Assembly: GCF_030272615.1 (NCBI RefSeq)
Contig: NC_081408.1
Span: forward strand, 309,206,450 to 309,270,449
Reading direction: 5' to 3'
DNA from: Cryptomeria japonica
Lineage: Eukaryota; Streptophyta; Pinopsida; Cupressales; Cupressaceae
Length of the DNA: 64,000 bases
Both the position numbers and the translations under genes were made by a program. Positions within the stretch are counted from its first letter, which is position 1. Every line of letters starts with the position of its first letter. Shown in pieces: positions 21,961 through 34,293 of the stretch. Under the pieces are notes generated by a model that saw only the letters and a list, made by a program, of their open reading frames with translations, did not search any database and had not been told where the DNA came from.

Positions 21961-22610
21961 TAGGGCCTGTCCCTGGGAAGGATTCTAGGGCAAATTCTAT
22001 CTCGATGCCTTCTTGTTAATAATTTAAGGTAAGAAATTCTATGAACAGGATAAATATATCATGTGTACTTGATCATCTTTTGGTTTGTGTTGCAGGTGAA
22101 AGAAGACCAAGCCAAGACAAAGACGACCTATTCCAATCAATCATCATCAAGGACATTCCAAAGGCATAACGGTGGACTCAAGGTGTTTTGAAGCGTTGGA
22201 AGACTACAGGTGTTCAAGAAGTTGCCAGCCATCTCCAAAACCTTCACTTCGCCACACTAAGGAACCACAAGATGACAAAGAAAGGCTTTGCCAGCACTTC
22301 AAGGTGAGATATGCTACCGAAGGAAAGAACACTTGACAATGAGGAAGCCTCATCAAGCATATGGGAGTCAAGGAGGTACATCATTCATCGCGTCAAAAGA
22401 CAAAGGAGGATCAACCAAGACACAGACGTCAGACAAAGTGGCATCCTAGTCATCATTCCTCCAGCCAGATTGGTCCACCTTAGCATGTCCAAATTCAATG
22501 TACCTGACTCATCGGAGACGGCACAAACTTCGATGTACCTACCCCCGCTTCCTATTGGTCCTCACTCCTGGAATGTAATTTTCTCATTGGCTAAGGAAGT
22601 TTGTTATAAC

Positions 22611-22699
22611 AAACCCTAATTAGGGTTTCTATCTTGTAATCCTAGCCATTGATTCTAAGTCAATCAGAGCCATCAATTTGTAAAGGGCTCTCTATATAA
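22611..22699 (+). promoter_or_regulatory. Palindromic telobox plus TATA, element B
   Basis: AAACCCTAATTAGGGTTT lies at 22611-22628 and TATATAA at 22693-22699, the same 65-bp spacing as in A and C. It is followed by the conserved 3' region ending at about 23576. Confidence 0.7.
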
Positions 22700-23581
22700 A
22701 GCCTTGGCTCCTCATTTGTAATAGTTAATAGTCAGAGAATAATTAGGAGTTAGCAAAAGAGAGATAGTCAATAATTAGTAGCTCAATAGTAGATAGCATT
22801 TTAGAGTAGAGTAGAAAGAGAAGGCAAAGATTGTTGCCAAGAGATTGTTGCAAAAGACATGTAAACTTCATTGAAGGAATGGTGAATTCTATGTGTCGAT
22901 TCTACAATTTGCATGGTCTCTATACCTCTCAAATTTAATTTCACGTTATTAGATGAATGGAAGAAATTTGTATGATCAATGGTGAAATTTGTATATCCAT
23001 ACTACTAGCGGTTTGTTGATTGCAAACTTGCCTTGTGTAGTCAACTGGAATCATTCAACTTAAGCTTAACTTCAATTATCGCTTCTTCATTGATATGCAT
23101 CAACCTGGCGGTGTCTATGCTTGTAGCGGTGATCTAAACATCATAAAGCCTTCCTTAGAAGATCACACTAACCTTGTGGAGATGATCCTGGCATGTCAAA
23201 GCAAGACTAGATTAAAGTTTCATCAAAGGTCATCCATCACTCCTACATTCTTAGTGTTAGAATTAGATCCTTCTCCAACCCTTATCCTTTTCTCTTTTTG
23301 AAAAATCAAGGATCAATAAAGACCCACGTTCCAGTGATATCCAAAGCAAATCAGACGCTCAGGTCATCAAATGTAAGTCCCCTTGTGATTCCAACAAAAT
23401 CACATCATACCACAAGAGCTTATCCACACGTAGAGAACCTACAATCAAAACCTTGAAGCTACTCCGATTGATCCTTCTGCGAGATCTTCAGCATTCGGGG
23501 AAGCTTTGTTCAAGAGAGGATAAGATACCTTGGTATTTTATTTTTTGTTCGCATGTGCATGAAAAACACATCAATAGTATG

Positions 23582-24900
23582 GTAGGCAGGATTTACTCCA
23601 GCTAGATTGACTCTTTGCATAAGACAAGGCACATTTTTTTCAATCTAGATGTGTAAAAACTGCAGTTTATTAATCTTTCTTATTGGTACAATTCTTTTTG
23701 GTGACTAGCTGCAAACTAAGACTCCAATGCCATGATCTGAGCTGAATTTCATGTTTGTTGGAGCTATCATCATGCTAAAAAGGATGGTTTTATGCTTATT
23801 TCACTGCCTTTCACTCACCAATATATCCTTTAACAGGTCCAAGATGCAACCATCATAATTGAAAACTTCATTTTTAACTCAAATGATTGCAACCATGATT
23901 TCTCTACAAGAAATCATTAGTAGAAATAATAGACTTTGACATGACAACCTGCAACTTGACTCGAAATGACTATTACTAACTTTGAATTGACACAAACAAT
24001 TGATAGTTTGACAACAAATAAGTCTCATATAACACAATCATCCAGTTTCAGATTTAAGTACAACACTATATAAAGGTAAGTCCTAGCCTCCTAGGTCATT
24101 TTATAGGATGCAAAGTAAAAAAACAATCAAGTCACTTAGCAAGCAATAGCAAAGAGCATAGAGAAAAAAAAGCATTCATGACTGCATTAACACTACATTT
24201 AGCATCAGACATCACAGCATGACTGCTGCTTTAAGTGTCTTCAATCTTGTTCAAAATTGTTATATCAAATATTACATGGCTTGACTGCAATTGTGACAGG
24301 TTGTAGATTTCCCCACTCAATAACAAGCCCTTAAAGGTGCTTATAAGCACCACATTTTTAAATAACACAGGTATGAAGAAGCAAATCTATTTATAAAAGT
24401 TACTGGGACAAGAATCAGGACTGCACACAGACAGATGAATGTCATTGGTATGGTCATGAATCGGATATTCACCATAGTCTAACAGATTAGATTTTGAGCA
24501 CTAGGATGAGGCCACATTCAAAGGACAAGGCTACACTTTTGTAGTCAAGACTGCCCATGTGGTTGTAATCTAGACAATCATTACAATCAGTTTTCACATC
24601 AGCTACAGTCATAGATCTGATATCCAGTAGCAGATTCAGAAACAAGTATCCCAACAGTCAATTGTAGTCATGTCAAAGATCAATATATAGATACACAAAT
24701 CTCTTATTCCTTCTTTGTCATTTTATATAAATGTTTGATTAAAAATTACCAATCTCAGTTTGGCTCTGAAATCTAGGGATTGATATCGTTTATCATTGAA
24801 ACAAATTGATTGACACTAGATGCATTGTATAGAAAGAATTTTGATTTACTCAACATAAATCAGTGAACCTCTAAGTTGCACACTTATCCTTTTAGGGTAC
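23582..24900. other. Non-coding stretch between elements B and E
   Basis: No gene, LTR or array is recognised. It ends in GGTAC (24896-24900), which directly abuts the TGTTGATG terminus of element E. Confidence 0.4.
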
Positions 24901-25715
24901 TGTTGATGAGGAAGTTTGCACTTCTAACAATGCAGAATAAAATATACCAAGTATATCCTATCCTCTCTTGAATAAGGAAATCTCATATGATATCTGAGCT
25001 GATCAAATAAGACTACCTCAACGTTCTGAATGTCAGGTCTTTACTGTACTTGGATAACTCGGTGAATGATGTGATTTACTGCTAATCACAAAGGGACTTA
25101 TGCTTCTGGCAAGCTGGTTAACATCTGATATGGCAATCTGAGTGATGCTTTCTTCCTAAACTAATTGAAAATATAGGTTAAAAGATAGGGTTAAGAGAAT
25201 ATAAACTAACACCTATGGACAATGACAGTATTGGCTGATGCTTCAATTGATAAATTTCATAAACTAATTCCTGATTAACCAGAGACAACTCACAGTGCCA
25301 CAAAAATAGTGCAATCTTCAAAGGAATGAAAGATTTTTGGATTGTAAACATGCATTCAAGTACCAAATTTTGGTGCAACTCAAATAAATATTCACAATTG
25401 AACTAAGATGATAGTCAGGTTCAAACTAACCATGTACTGTAGCTTACAATCAGCAAACAACAAATGGTATGAACCAGAGATCTATCAAATATCCTCACAC
25501 TTGACCATTAAGATCACTGAACTTTAACTAATATTGATGAAAGGAACCATGCAAACAAGATAAAACAATTGGTAAAACACCACACTTCAATGCTTTTATT
25601 TTTATTCATTTGCTTCAAATGTTGGTTCAACAATCCCTGTTCAGCAACAACTACTCTATTCTATCCTACTCTAAGAACTACTGCTGCTAACTTTACATTG
25701 AGAGAGGCATTGGCC

Positions 25716-25723
25716 TTTTATAG
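25716..25723 (-). promoter_or_regulatory. TATA-like box of element E
   Basis: CTATAAAAGGCC on the minus strand corresponds to the TATA of elements A, B and C; the preceding CTGGCCATTGATT block is shared with B and C. The telobox palindrome is absent here. Confidence 0.45.
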
Positions 25724-26639
25724 ATTTTACAATTTCAATCAATGGCCAGGATCAAATCCTTTCAAAGGCCTAGATTTGCCTTCTAGAAGTTGTAACAACT
25801 TTTATTCAATGATTTCAACCACCTCTAACCACTTTCTAACCATTCCCACTAAAAGACGAAATTTACATGTCTCTTGCCACAAAAAGACAAAATAACAACT
25901 TTTTGTCGCAAGGACAAAATAACTAACTTTTGGCTTTATTGTATTATATTAAATTTAGCCAAAAAGTTGTTATTTTTACAATAAATTAATTCCCATTTTA
26001 CAATAAATCATTTCCATTTCAAGTCCAGTTATCTTTTTCCTGTTTCTATATGTTCCTATAGCATTGCTCTGGTAATCAGTCATTGTTTTCCCGATTTCTA
26101 GAAATGGCATCCCTTGGATTTCAACACTGTGATAGTAGTCCTCAATCTCCATCCCTTATCTCCATCTTTGTAGCACTTTCTTCATTGGCACATGTTTGTT
26201 GATATTTCCAGATTTTATAGAATTCTCTATCAGAACACCTCGTAGAGCCATTTTTCTGAGCATGTTACTCTTGATCTTCTTTAGAAAGACATCATCTTCA
26301 GAATTTTGATATTGCATTTCCCCATTTCATCTCAGTAACCATGTAGAACATTTGGAAATGATATCTTGAAGTCTTCAAATCATCAGCTGGTTTGGATGAT
26401 CCTTCAACCTTGGCTCTTCTTCAGTGGCATTCATCATTTGATCACAAGTCAGCCATAATTACCATTATGAAGCTTAAGAGTTTAGTATTTCAAACATTCT
26501 CATATCCACTTCACATATTCCACTTGAGCATATGTCATAAGATTCCATCACTCGGCTTCCTCACTCATTGAAGGGTTTGTCTATATTGCTTTGAGGGAAG
26601 CTTGGTTTATGGATTTCCTTAAAGAACCTTGGCCTGCAT

Positions 26640-28140
26640 ACATAGATTGTGAAAGACAACTCGGGCACATAAGGATCCTAAGGAAACTTGAACTTTGGAA
26701 AGTCCTTTGGACACTTAGCATTTGGAATTTGGAATGTCATTGTGTCAAAACTTGGCCTATTTAGCATAATCGAGAGACTTAAGTCATGGTCACGACTTTG
26801 AAGTTAGGATCTCGGAAGATCCTTGGGAGACTTGGACTTGGTCTTAGAAAAGATGCTTGGAAATGAGGCACTTATACATAAAGTTCGGCCTTAGGAAAGT
26901 CTATTAGATTTTCTGCTTTGGAGCTTGCAGCTTGGAAAGATGCTAGGAAACTCAGTTTTGGCAAGAGTATGTGCACAACTTGGTTCAAGATATGTATTTT
27001 GGATTCTGCCCTTTGTTGTTCCATGAACTCAGACTTGAGACAACTATGTAGAAACTCAGCATAAGGATTGCATTTGGATCTTTGGTTCTTAGAAAATTAC
27101 TTGGAGTTCTTGCCTGGAAACTCAGATTTAGGATTAGAAACTTGATGCTTGGACAGCATTTTGGAACTTGGCCATTAGAAACTCTGGTCTAGGGCTGCTG
27201 CAAGGAAATTCAGTTTGAAATCGCCACCTAGAAACTTGGACCTTGACTTGGATTTGGAAGATCTCATGGAACATTGGCTCATTCTCAGCACTATGTACTA
27301 AGTCCTTGTGTATTCAAACTCCAACCAAGGATAGCTGTGTGTAAAACTTTGGCTCAAGGACTGTTATGTGGATATTCTGACTTAGGACAGCACTTAGGAA
27401 GTTCTACTTATGAAACTCTTGACTTTGGAATGCAAATTGGATATTCTACCTTGGAACCCGATTAAGGGAAGACCTTTTGGATCTTTTCTCATTATCAACA
27501 CTTTTTGCAAACTCGGAAATAGGAACTTGATTGGGAATTCTGGCATTGGAGAACTGTAACTCGGACCTTGGAGCACAAAATGGAGTGTCTTCCCAAACTC
27601 GGATCTCTGACTGTATTTTAGAAATTTTGTCATGAAACTCAGACATAGGACAGCTATGTGGAAACTTGGCCTTAGGAAGGTAAAGTAGAAACTTGAGTCA
27701 TGGACACCTTTCAAGACTTTAATCTCTGATTTGCACAAAACTCGGCCTTCAGACAACAAAGTGGAATTTCTGCCACTTGAGGACTACTTGGAGAGTTTGA
27801 TTAGGAATTTGGACTGCAACTTGGTCAAAGGAAGGCTTCAAGGACACTCGGACAGGAGAAGATGATTTCGAATTTGGTGCATTTGAGACAAACTCGGCCC
27901 TTGGAAGCTAAATTGGAAACTCCTTTTCAAACTCGGACCTTGGCATATTGCTACGATTTGTTCCCAAACTCAGGTCTAGGAAGGTAAAAAAGGAATCTTG
28001 GCTTTAGGAAGGTCTTTAGGACAAAGTCCTGATTCCTTTCCCTTGGCCAAATTTGTGTCTTTCTTGTTGAAGTTTGGCCAAAGGAATATGTTCTAGAATT
28101 CGAGCTCAGGAACAAGTTTTAGATGAAATCTGAGTTGCTT
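26640..28140 (-). repeat. Degenerate ACTCGG/TTGG-rich array in element E
   Basis: Variants of GAAACTCGG, CTTAGGA, CTTGGAAAG and AACTTGGCC recur every few tens of bases for about 1.5 kb without a fixed phase. A similar block occurs in element F (about 30280-31060). Frames here are low-complexity by-products. Confidence 0.6.
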
Positions 28141-28329
28141 TCCCTCAGTCGAGTTTGCTTCTAATCTTGCATTGCTTCTTCGTTCTAAGGCAACTTTCTT
28201 AAGCTGAGTTTGATTATGATTTTGCATTTTGCTCAATGATGTTTCAACTCACCAATAATCTGTTGTAGATTTTTTCATTGATGTCAAGGAGATTAGAAAG
28301 TTTTCAAGTTGTTTTTTGAGTAAGTTTTT

Positions 28330-28515
28330 GGTTGAGCTGCTTTGACCTGTAGTTGAGCTAGTTGGTTGTTAGGTTGAGCAGCTTGAGCTACTTGGTTATT
28401 TTCTTGAGCTGCTTGGTTGCCTGCTCCAGCTATTGGTTGGTTGAGGTGCTTGGGTACTTGGTTGAGCTGGTTGGTTGTGTGCTCCAGCTTCTTGCTTGCT
28501 TCAGCTGCTTGGTTG
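28330..28515. repeat. TTGAGCTGCTTGGTTG-type low-complexity repeat
   Basis: Words such as TTGAGCTGCTTGG and TTGGTTGAG repeat with variation. The minus strand reads as glutamine/asparagine/alanine-rich peptide, which I treat as repeat noise. It directly precedes the terminus of element F. Confidence 0.7.
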
Positions 28516-31060
28516 TGTTGATGGCGAAAGTTTGCACTTTCGGTCAATGCAGAATAAAATACTGAATGTATCCTAGCCTCTCTTGAATAAGGAAATCTCT
28601 AATGCTATTCGGATTGCTCATAGGAGATAACCTCAAGGTTTCAATTCTCAAGTCTTGACTTGCTTAGGATAACTCGGTAATTGATGTGATTTGTTGGTAA
28701 TCACAAGGGTACTTACGCATTTGACAAGCTGGCCTAAATCCGGTAGGGGAATCTGGTGATGCTTTACTTCTCAAACTGGGGAAAATAAAAGGCAAAGGGA
28801 CAGGGTTTGGAGGTCCTAGGGACAATGATATCAATGGTTGGTGTTGTTTGTAGACAGATTTCAAATAAAACAACTTCCTGCTCAGCCAAAGATAAACTCA
28901 CAACTCTACAGGAATAGTGCAAGCTCCAAGGGGAAGTAAAATATTTTCAAACCACCAATATTCAGTGGGATACCCAATTCTGGAGCAATCCAAAACAAGC
29001 AGTCACAGTTGAACTAAGAGCAACAATAGGCTCAGACTAACCATGCATAGAGACATATAGTCAGCAGGCCTCCAATGGTATGAACCTGAAATCAAATCAT
29101 ATACCGTCACACTTTGCCATTAAGATCACTGAACTTTATCTAACTTGATGAAAAGAAACCATACAAACAAGTTAGGGCAACTGGCAAAAAACCATGAGTC
29201 AATGCTTTATTCATTTGTTCTAATTGCTATTACAACAATTTATGTCCAACAATTCCTACTCTTATTCTACTTCTAACTACTGCTACTTCTAACCTACTAA
29301 AACTCTAACTGTCTAACCCTTCTAACCCTAAAACTCTAACCGTTTACAACAAGAGAGGCACTGGCCTTTTATAGATTTGACATTCTAAATCAATGGCTAG
29401 GATTCAATTCATCCAACGGCCCAAATCTGCCTTCCAGAAACCTTGACAGCTTTTTGGTTAATGATTTCAACAACCATCAACCACTTTTTCAACTACTTTC
29501 AACTGTTTTCATTAATCCCACTAGAAGACAAGATTTCACGGAGCTCAAGGCACAAAAGGTAAATTTGGTAGTTGGGAAATAACTAACTTGTGGCCCCTTT
29601 TTGAATTGCATTAAATAGGGCCAAAAGTAGTCATTTTACAATAAAATAATTGTTATTACAATAAATCCAAATTCTGTCATTCTTAGCTGTTTATTTTTTG
29701 TTTCTGCATACTCCTCTAGCATTCTATGTGTCCTGCCATTGTTTTCCAGAATTCTGGGAATAGCACAAATTGGCCTTGCAACACACTGCTCTATGATCCT
29801 TGCTTCAATCTCATACCCTAGCCTTCATCTTGTTGCCTTGCTAGTGGTGGTAGTGGTCTTCGCTCATCCAATCCCTCCTACTTTGTCTTTGGCTCTATTC
29901 ATTGACATCTTTAGGGTGCTGACATGGAATTCTTTCTCTTTTTAAAGGGTGATCCTTTTGGCATATTTAGGTAAAGCCATGGACCCTTGGCTTCTCCATA
30001 TGGTCGCTTCCTCTATTCGTGCTTAGATTGTAGTGTTGCAGAGCCTCCCATTGTCCTAGGAATCTACACACGACCTCCTTTGTGCACTTCATCCTGCATG
30101 GACACATAAGTTCAAGGATCAATCGTTGTTTCATTTAGTTATCCATTCTCACCATTACATTCCATCATGTGTCATCACTCATTTCTTATTCATCCCCTGA
30201 AGGATTTGAACATTACCTTGCCATCGTATCTACAAGGGTCTTTTGTCTTTGAGAATGTGATTCGAGTAGAGAAAAGGATCCAACTTGGCATAAGGAAGTC
30301 CTGGAAGGGTAAAGTCAAACCAAGTTCTACACTCCTACCCCAAATTTGGAGATCTTGCGCAAACTCCGGCCTGAACTTAGGCATTTGAAAGGTAAGAGTT
30401 GTTTCTTATTTTTGAGTAAATGCCGAACTTCATAAATTTGGGATGAACTTCGGCCTAAACCTCGGCCTACAAAGCACCTTGGGAATGAAGACTATCCCTG
30501 ATTTTGAGCTTCAATCAACACTGATTTTGAAATACCACTTTGTTTGCCTAGGAAAGGTCCTTGATGTCCCTAAATCCCACCTCTTTTTGACTGCAAAATC
30601 CAACTTTGAGAAGCAAACTTGAAAATGAACCTCGACATTTGGAGAGTATTAAGAACATCACTGAATTTTTGGCACAAAATGAGAAAGTTCGGCCTTGGAA
30701 GGATCATTGGAAACAAGGTTTATTCCCACCTCTTTGAAAACACTGAAGTTTGGAAAGCTTGGATGAATTTTGGCCTTTTCAAGGGGATTGGAATGCCAAA
30801 AATTCTGAAAACACCAAACTTTTCTCATGAATTGGTTAACTTCGGCCTTTTCAAGCATTTTGGGAAAAAGGACTTATTCCTCACTTCATTGCTCACACCG
30901 AAGTTTGGAACGTCAAATGAAATTTGGCCTTATCTTAGGCATTTCCAAGCACTTTTTGGGACAAGTTTTATTCCTTGTGCTAGTGAAAATACCGAACTTT
31001 TCTCTCCAGATCAGATTTCAAGGAACATCAAAATTCCTTGTCATTACTCTGCTTGGCCTC
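28516..31060 (-). mobile_element. Element F of the TGTTG superfamily (right end undetermined)
   Basis: It begins TGTTGATGGCG after GGTTG and aligns with element E for about 1.2 kb. It follows the reverse-complemented 3' ends of A, B and C, with shared GCAGAATAAAATAC, GCCTCTCTTGA and GATGTGATTTG. The TATA equivalent is at 29367-29374 on the minus strand. It continues into a CGGCCT-rich degenerate array. E and F have the same orientation 3.6 kb apart, but look too diverged to be the two LTRs of a recent insertion. Confidence 0.55.
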
Positions 31061-31248
31061 TAGCCTGGGCTAGCCTATAGTTTAGGGGAGGATTTAGGTC
31101 TCGTTCCTTGCCTCTCCTCTTCACTTGCTTTGATCTTTTGATGTCTAAGCCCTCAAGCTCCTACGTTGCAGTACAAATACAAGTCCATGGGGCCAAGTTC
31201 ACCCCATTTCCTCATGCTTGGACTTCACCTTGACTCCCTATATCCCCA

Positions 31249-31282
<34 letters not shown>

Positions 31283-32126
31283 CTAGCAAGGAAAAAAGGA
31301 AGGGGGTCCCTGTCGGAGACCAGGAGTGTGTGCATAGCACAAGTTGCCTGCTTGAGCTGCATGAGTGTCTACTTCAGCTGGTTATGTGTCTACTTAAGCT
31401 TGCTGTAAGCTTACTTGTCAATATGTCACTGCTATATTAGATTTTTTGCCATCTCAACATTTGGACTTTCAAAAGTATCAAGTTTTATGTATTTTTTAAC
31501 ATGGTGGCCAAGTTTAATGCATTGAACATCCTTCTATGCCATGGTTTAAATGTTTAGACTTATTTGCAAAGTATGGGTTGAAGTGGCAACAATGTTCTCC
31601 ATAACGTATTCAGCATTAACTTGTCTCAACTCTATTTGAATGTGTTATGTCGATTGCTGTGTGGATGAACAATGTGATTTAGTTAGGACATATTTATAGC
31701 GCAGAGGTATGAAGTTATTAAATAATGCATTCAGAATGAATTCATTTTCAAGGCCAAAATTGGGCTTTGAGCATTCTTGGCAAGCTCCCAAACAGTCCCA
31801 ACCATCTTTCCCTTCCCTACCTAAAAGTAATTGAAAGACAATTTTACTCCCTTTTCCCCTTTCTTGTCATTTCATTTTTTTATTCATTTTAATTAATTTA
31901 CTTTCATTTTTATACCATCTAGTTCTCTCTCATTTGTTGTCCTTGTCTGTGTTTTTGGTTGTACAAGTGAATTTGAAATCTAACAGATATTTCCACTTTT
32001 GCAATTCTTTCGGACAACGGCAAAATATCATTATGGTGTCCTGGACAAAGAGCTCCATCTTTGGGTCACAGGTTCCTTCCCTTCTGCTCTTTACAATTCT
32101 ATATTCAATTTTTCAATTTTACGGCT
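31061..32126. other. Non-coding stretch with a CT microsatellite
   Basis: A (CT)n run of about 29 bp lies at 31252-31280. The rest is AT-rich spacer with no gene recognised. Confidence 0.6.
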
Positions 32127-32184
32127 CAGTTTGTTGGTGTTGGAACTAAGCCACACCCGGACCGACGATGGACTGGTCCAAGAG

Positions 32185-32256
32185 GGGCCAGTAGCTTAGT
32201 GGTAGAGCACTCCAGCAGCATATGGAAGGTCCTAGGTTCGAGTCCTAGCTGGTCCA
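32185..32256 (+). other. tRNA-like sequence in the left TRIM LTR
   Basis: The 72-nt segment has a 7-bp acceptor stem (GGGCCAG with CTGGTCC, one G-T), a D arm with A box TAGCTTAGTGGTAGAGC, and a perfect 5-bp T arm (CTAGG/CCTAG around TTCGAGT, the B box). The anticodon arm is imperfect: a 4-bp stem, an 8-nt loop and no U33. It is probably a tRNA-derived pol III promoter module rather than a working tRNA. Confidence 0.75.
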
Positions 32257-32383
32257 TGTCTCAGCTTGGTATCAGAGCCAGGTCCAGGTTAGGAGCCCCA
32301 AGCACCAAGGGGTGTGGCTTAAGGGGGGGTTGTTGGTGTTGGAACTAAGCCACACCCGGACAAACGATGGACTGGTCCAAGAG

Positions 32384-32455
32384 GGGCCAGTAGCTTAGTG
32401 GTAGAGCACTCCAGCAGCATATGGAAGGTCCTAGGTTCGAGTCCTAGCTGGTCCA
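32384..32455 (+). other. tRNA-like sequence in the right TRIM LTR
   Basis: This is the same 72-nt tRNA-like segment as in the left LTR, with both internal boxes and the T arm intact. Confidence 0.75.
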
Positions 32456-32540
32456 TGTCTCAACACAATTTCCTATATTTGAGCATTCTCCAACCCAACT
32501 CTATATTTTAGCTTGATAAAAGATGTTTGCAAGTTAAAAC

Positions 32541-33306
32541 TGTTGAAAACCGATAGCTAGATCGGATTATATGAGCATATGCATTTACATTGGGCTGGGC
32601 CCAAAATTGTTTTATTGTAACTTGTAAAAGCACTTAACTTGGGCCTCTTCTTGGTGCGCTAAGTTAAAACAAAACGTGGTCATTATGCATTGTAAACCAA
32701 GCCCCAAATTTGGGCGCTAAAATAAAATATGAATTGTATCCTAGCCGACTTAAAGGAAATGTAAAAGATGAATCTTGTATATAACAATATTCATCTTAGA
32801 TCTCAATTCATTCATTCATCACTCAAGCAAAATCTCTTAGATAGCCAATTCCGGTTATGCAACACAGCGACAGACTTTGCTCTTCAAGGTCAGTGAATTG
32901 TCTTCAGGTCTTCCAAGTGTAGCGAATTGATCTTCAAACTAGCGATTCAAGTCCTCAAGGTTGGCGATGTGATTCTTAAGGCTAGTGAACTGATTCTCAT
33001 GCTCATCGAAGCCATCTCCAACCCTTCACTGTTATATCCTGTGTACTGAAGTCTGAAACAGCAACATCACTTGGCAGATGTGCTCCAGCACTTCAGCGAT
33101 CTGACTTGGTTGAATTGTGCCCTATCTGATTGACTAAATCAGATGAGTGATACTTGTAATCTTGCTCATATAGATAAGGATTTATCTGGATCCTTGATGC
33201 TGGGTTTTTCCTCCAAGGGAGATTTTCCCAGGGTTTCCTTTGCGTTTTGTATGTTCATTTCATTTATTTTCTGTTGTTTAAGTTAAATCTGATCACTAAA
33301 TTAACA
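32541..33306 (+). mobile_element. Solo LTR, 766 bp
   Basis: It starts TGTTGAAAACC and ends AATTAACA. The flanks 32536-32540 and 33307-33311 are both AAAAC, an exact 5-bp duplication. It has a TATATAA box at 32778-32784 and no second LTR or internal domain, so it is a solo LTR left by recombination. Its 3' portion matches the fragment at 1-404. Confidence 0.85.
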
Positions 33307-33311
33307 AAAAC

Positions 33312-34293
33312 ATTCTAAAACAGTAGCAAAAACTTTATTCCAAAGAAAGAAAAAAACTAGTTTTGTCCTAGTCTAATGTTCAAAGACATTAACTTAGATA
33401 ACAGATTACATTTCTTGGTAAAACGAATTTTCGCCATTACAACGGTGCTTATTGACTTACATTATTGCCAAAGTACATTTCTCTCATATGTCAGTCTTAA
33501 AATTTTGGTGACTTTGACGGCCGCATTTTCCCCCAAAATCAATTAACGGGAGAGTGCAATGGGGAGCAGAGCCCCTTTTAAGACCAGTGGGGGTCCGAGG
33601 GCAGAGCCAAAGGTAGGGGTCTGGTGCAACGCCCTCGAAGCAAAAATTGTCCATTATTTAATAAAGGATTCAGTTGTTATTTTGGTATGTAAACCTACCT
33701 TTGTAAACCACTAAAACGGCTTGATAAATAAGTGGTTGCAGAATGTGAAAAGCCCTGAGCTTGTAATTTGTTTCTTCGCTGGATAATATAAAAAAGAGGT
33801 CAGTTGTTTCTTTGTGGATGCAGCCCACATTGGTTGAACCATCTGTGTGTTATTGTGAATTGTTATTTTTGTGTTTTACCCTGCAATGTGCATTATACTT
33901 AATATTGTTTATTGTTCTGGTCTGCCTAAACCCTTACAAAAATATATAGGGAGAGGGAGAGGGAGAGAGTGGAAAGAAGCATCACATGAAGAAACCCATG
34001 ATACAAAGGCAAGAAGCTAATTTAGCATATAAAGAAAAACTAGGACAGAAATATCATGTAAGTTTAGAAGAATATACAGCTTCAAGAGATAAAGATAAGT
34101 GAAACGTAAATCCTCAGTTAGCCACATATAAGCTGACATTGTATGGGTAACTATGAGAAATGCAATTTCGCTTTCCATTTTTTGTTTTTCGTGAACAAAA
34201 GATGCAAGCTATAGTGTAGCAAATTGAGGTAAACCCTGTAACCAGATTATTTGAAACAGTTTATTCATTCTGACCTCACAGAGAACAATAAAG

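Larger units (their letters stand above)
6347..23576 (+). mobile_element. Element B of the TGTTG superfamily, split by gypsy G1
   Basis: The 5' end TGTTGTGACGTATTCACACA matches the ends of A and C. The unit resumes after G1 at 19827 and ends near ACACATCAATA at 23576, where A and C read ACACGTCAACA. Without G1 and one duplicated GGTCC it is about 4.05 kb. It has the hairpin array (20127-21960), the telobox/TATA promoter (22611-22699) and the conserved 3' 0.9 kb. It lacks the long gene; only a CAG acceptor-like site near 22095 and short coding debris remain. The flanks CGATG and GTATG agree only in ATG, so the target duplication is decayed or the 3' end is slightly misplaced. It is the oldest layer of this nest. 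Confidence 0.75.
24901..28300 (-). mobile_element. Element E of the TGTTG superfamily (right end undetermined)
   Basis: The plus-strand left edge TGTTGATGAGG is the inverted 3' end of the family. Over the first 260 bp it follows the reverse complement of the A, B and C 3' ends, with shared blocks GCAGAATAAAATA, CCTCTCTTGA and GATGTGATTT. A promoter (CTATAAAA on the minus strand, 25716-25723) is in the equivalent place. Farther right is a degenerate ACTCGG-rich array (26640-28140) in place of the hairpin array. No gene remains. The 5' end was not found and the right boundary is approximate. Confidence 0.55.
32132..32465 (+). mobile_element. TRIM retrotransposon with tRNA-like LTRs
   Basis: Two direct repeats of 132 bp (32132-32263 and 32331-32462) start TGTTGGTGTTGG and end GTCTCA, with about two differences (GGACCGACG versus GGACAAACG). 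Between them, TGGTATCAGAGCC (32267-32279) is the initiator-methionine-tRNA primer site typical of plant LTR elements. AAGGGGGGG (32321-32329) is a polypurine tract. The internal domain is only about 67 bp and non-coding, as in TRIMs. If the right LTR ends at CAACA (32465), the flanks CAGTT (32127-32131) and CAATT (32466-32470) form a 4-of-5 duplication. Confidence 0.85.

Noticed and set aside
28293-28547. Minus-strand Q/N/A-rich reading frame as a prion-like or regulatory protein
   Set aside because: It is produced by a TTGAGCTGCTTGG-type simple repeat and runs into the terminus of element F.
24901-29770. E and F 3' regions as the two LTRs of one retrotransposon
   Set aside because: They are in direct orientation and similar. 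By eye, however, they are far too diverged for LTRs of one insertion at the decay seen elsewhere, no primer site or coding interior lies between them, and both match the 3' ends of A, B and C.
32185-32455. Two functional tandem tRNA genes
   Set aside because: The anticodon arm is defective (no U33, 8-nt loop), and both copies lie inside LTR-like direct repeats with primer site and polypurine tract, so an element-borne tRNA-like module fits better.
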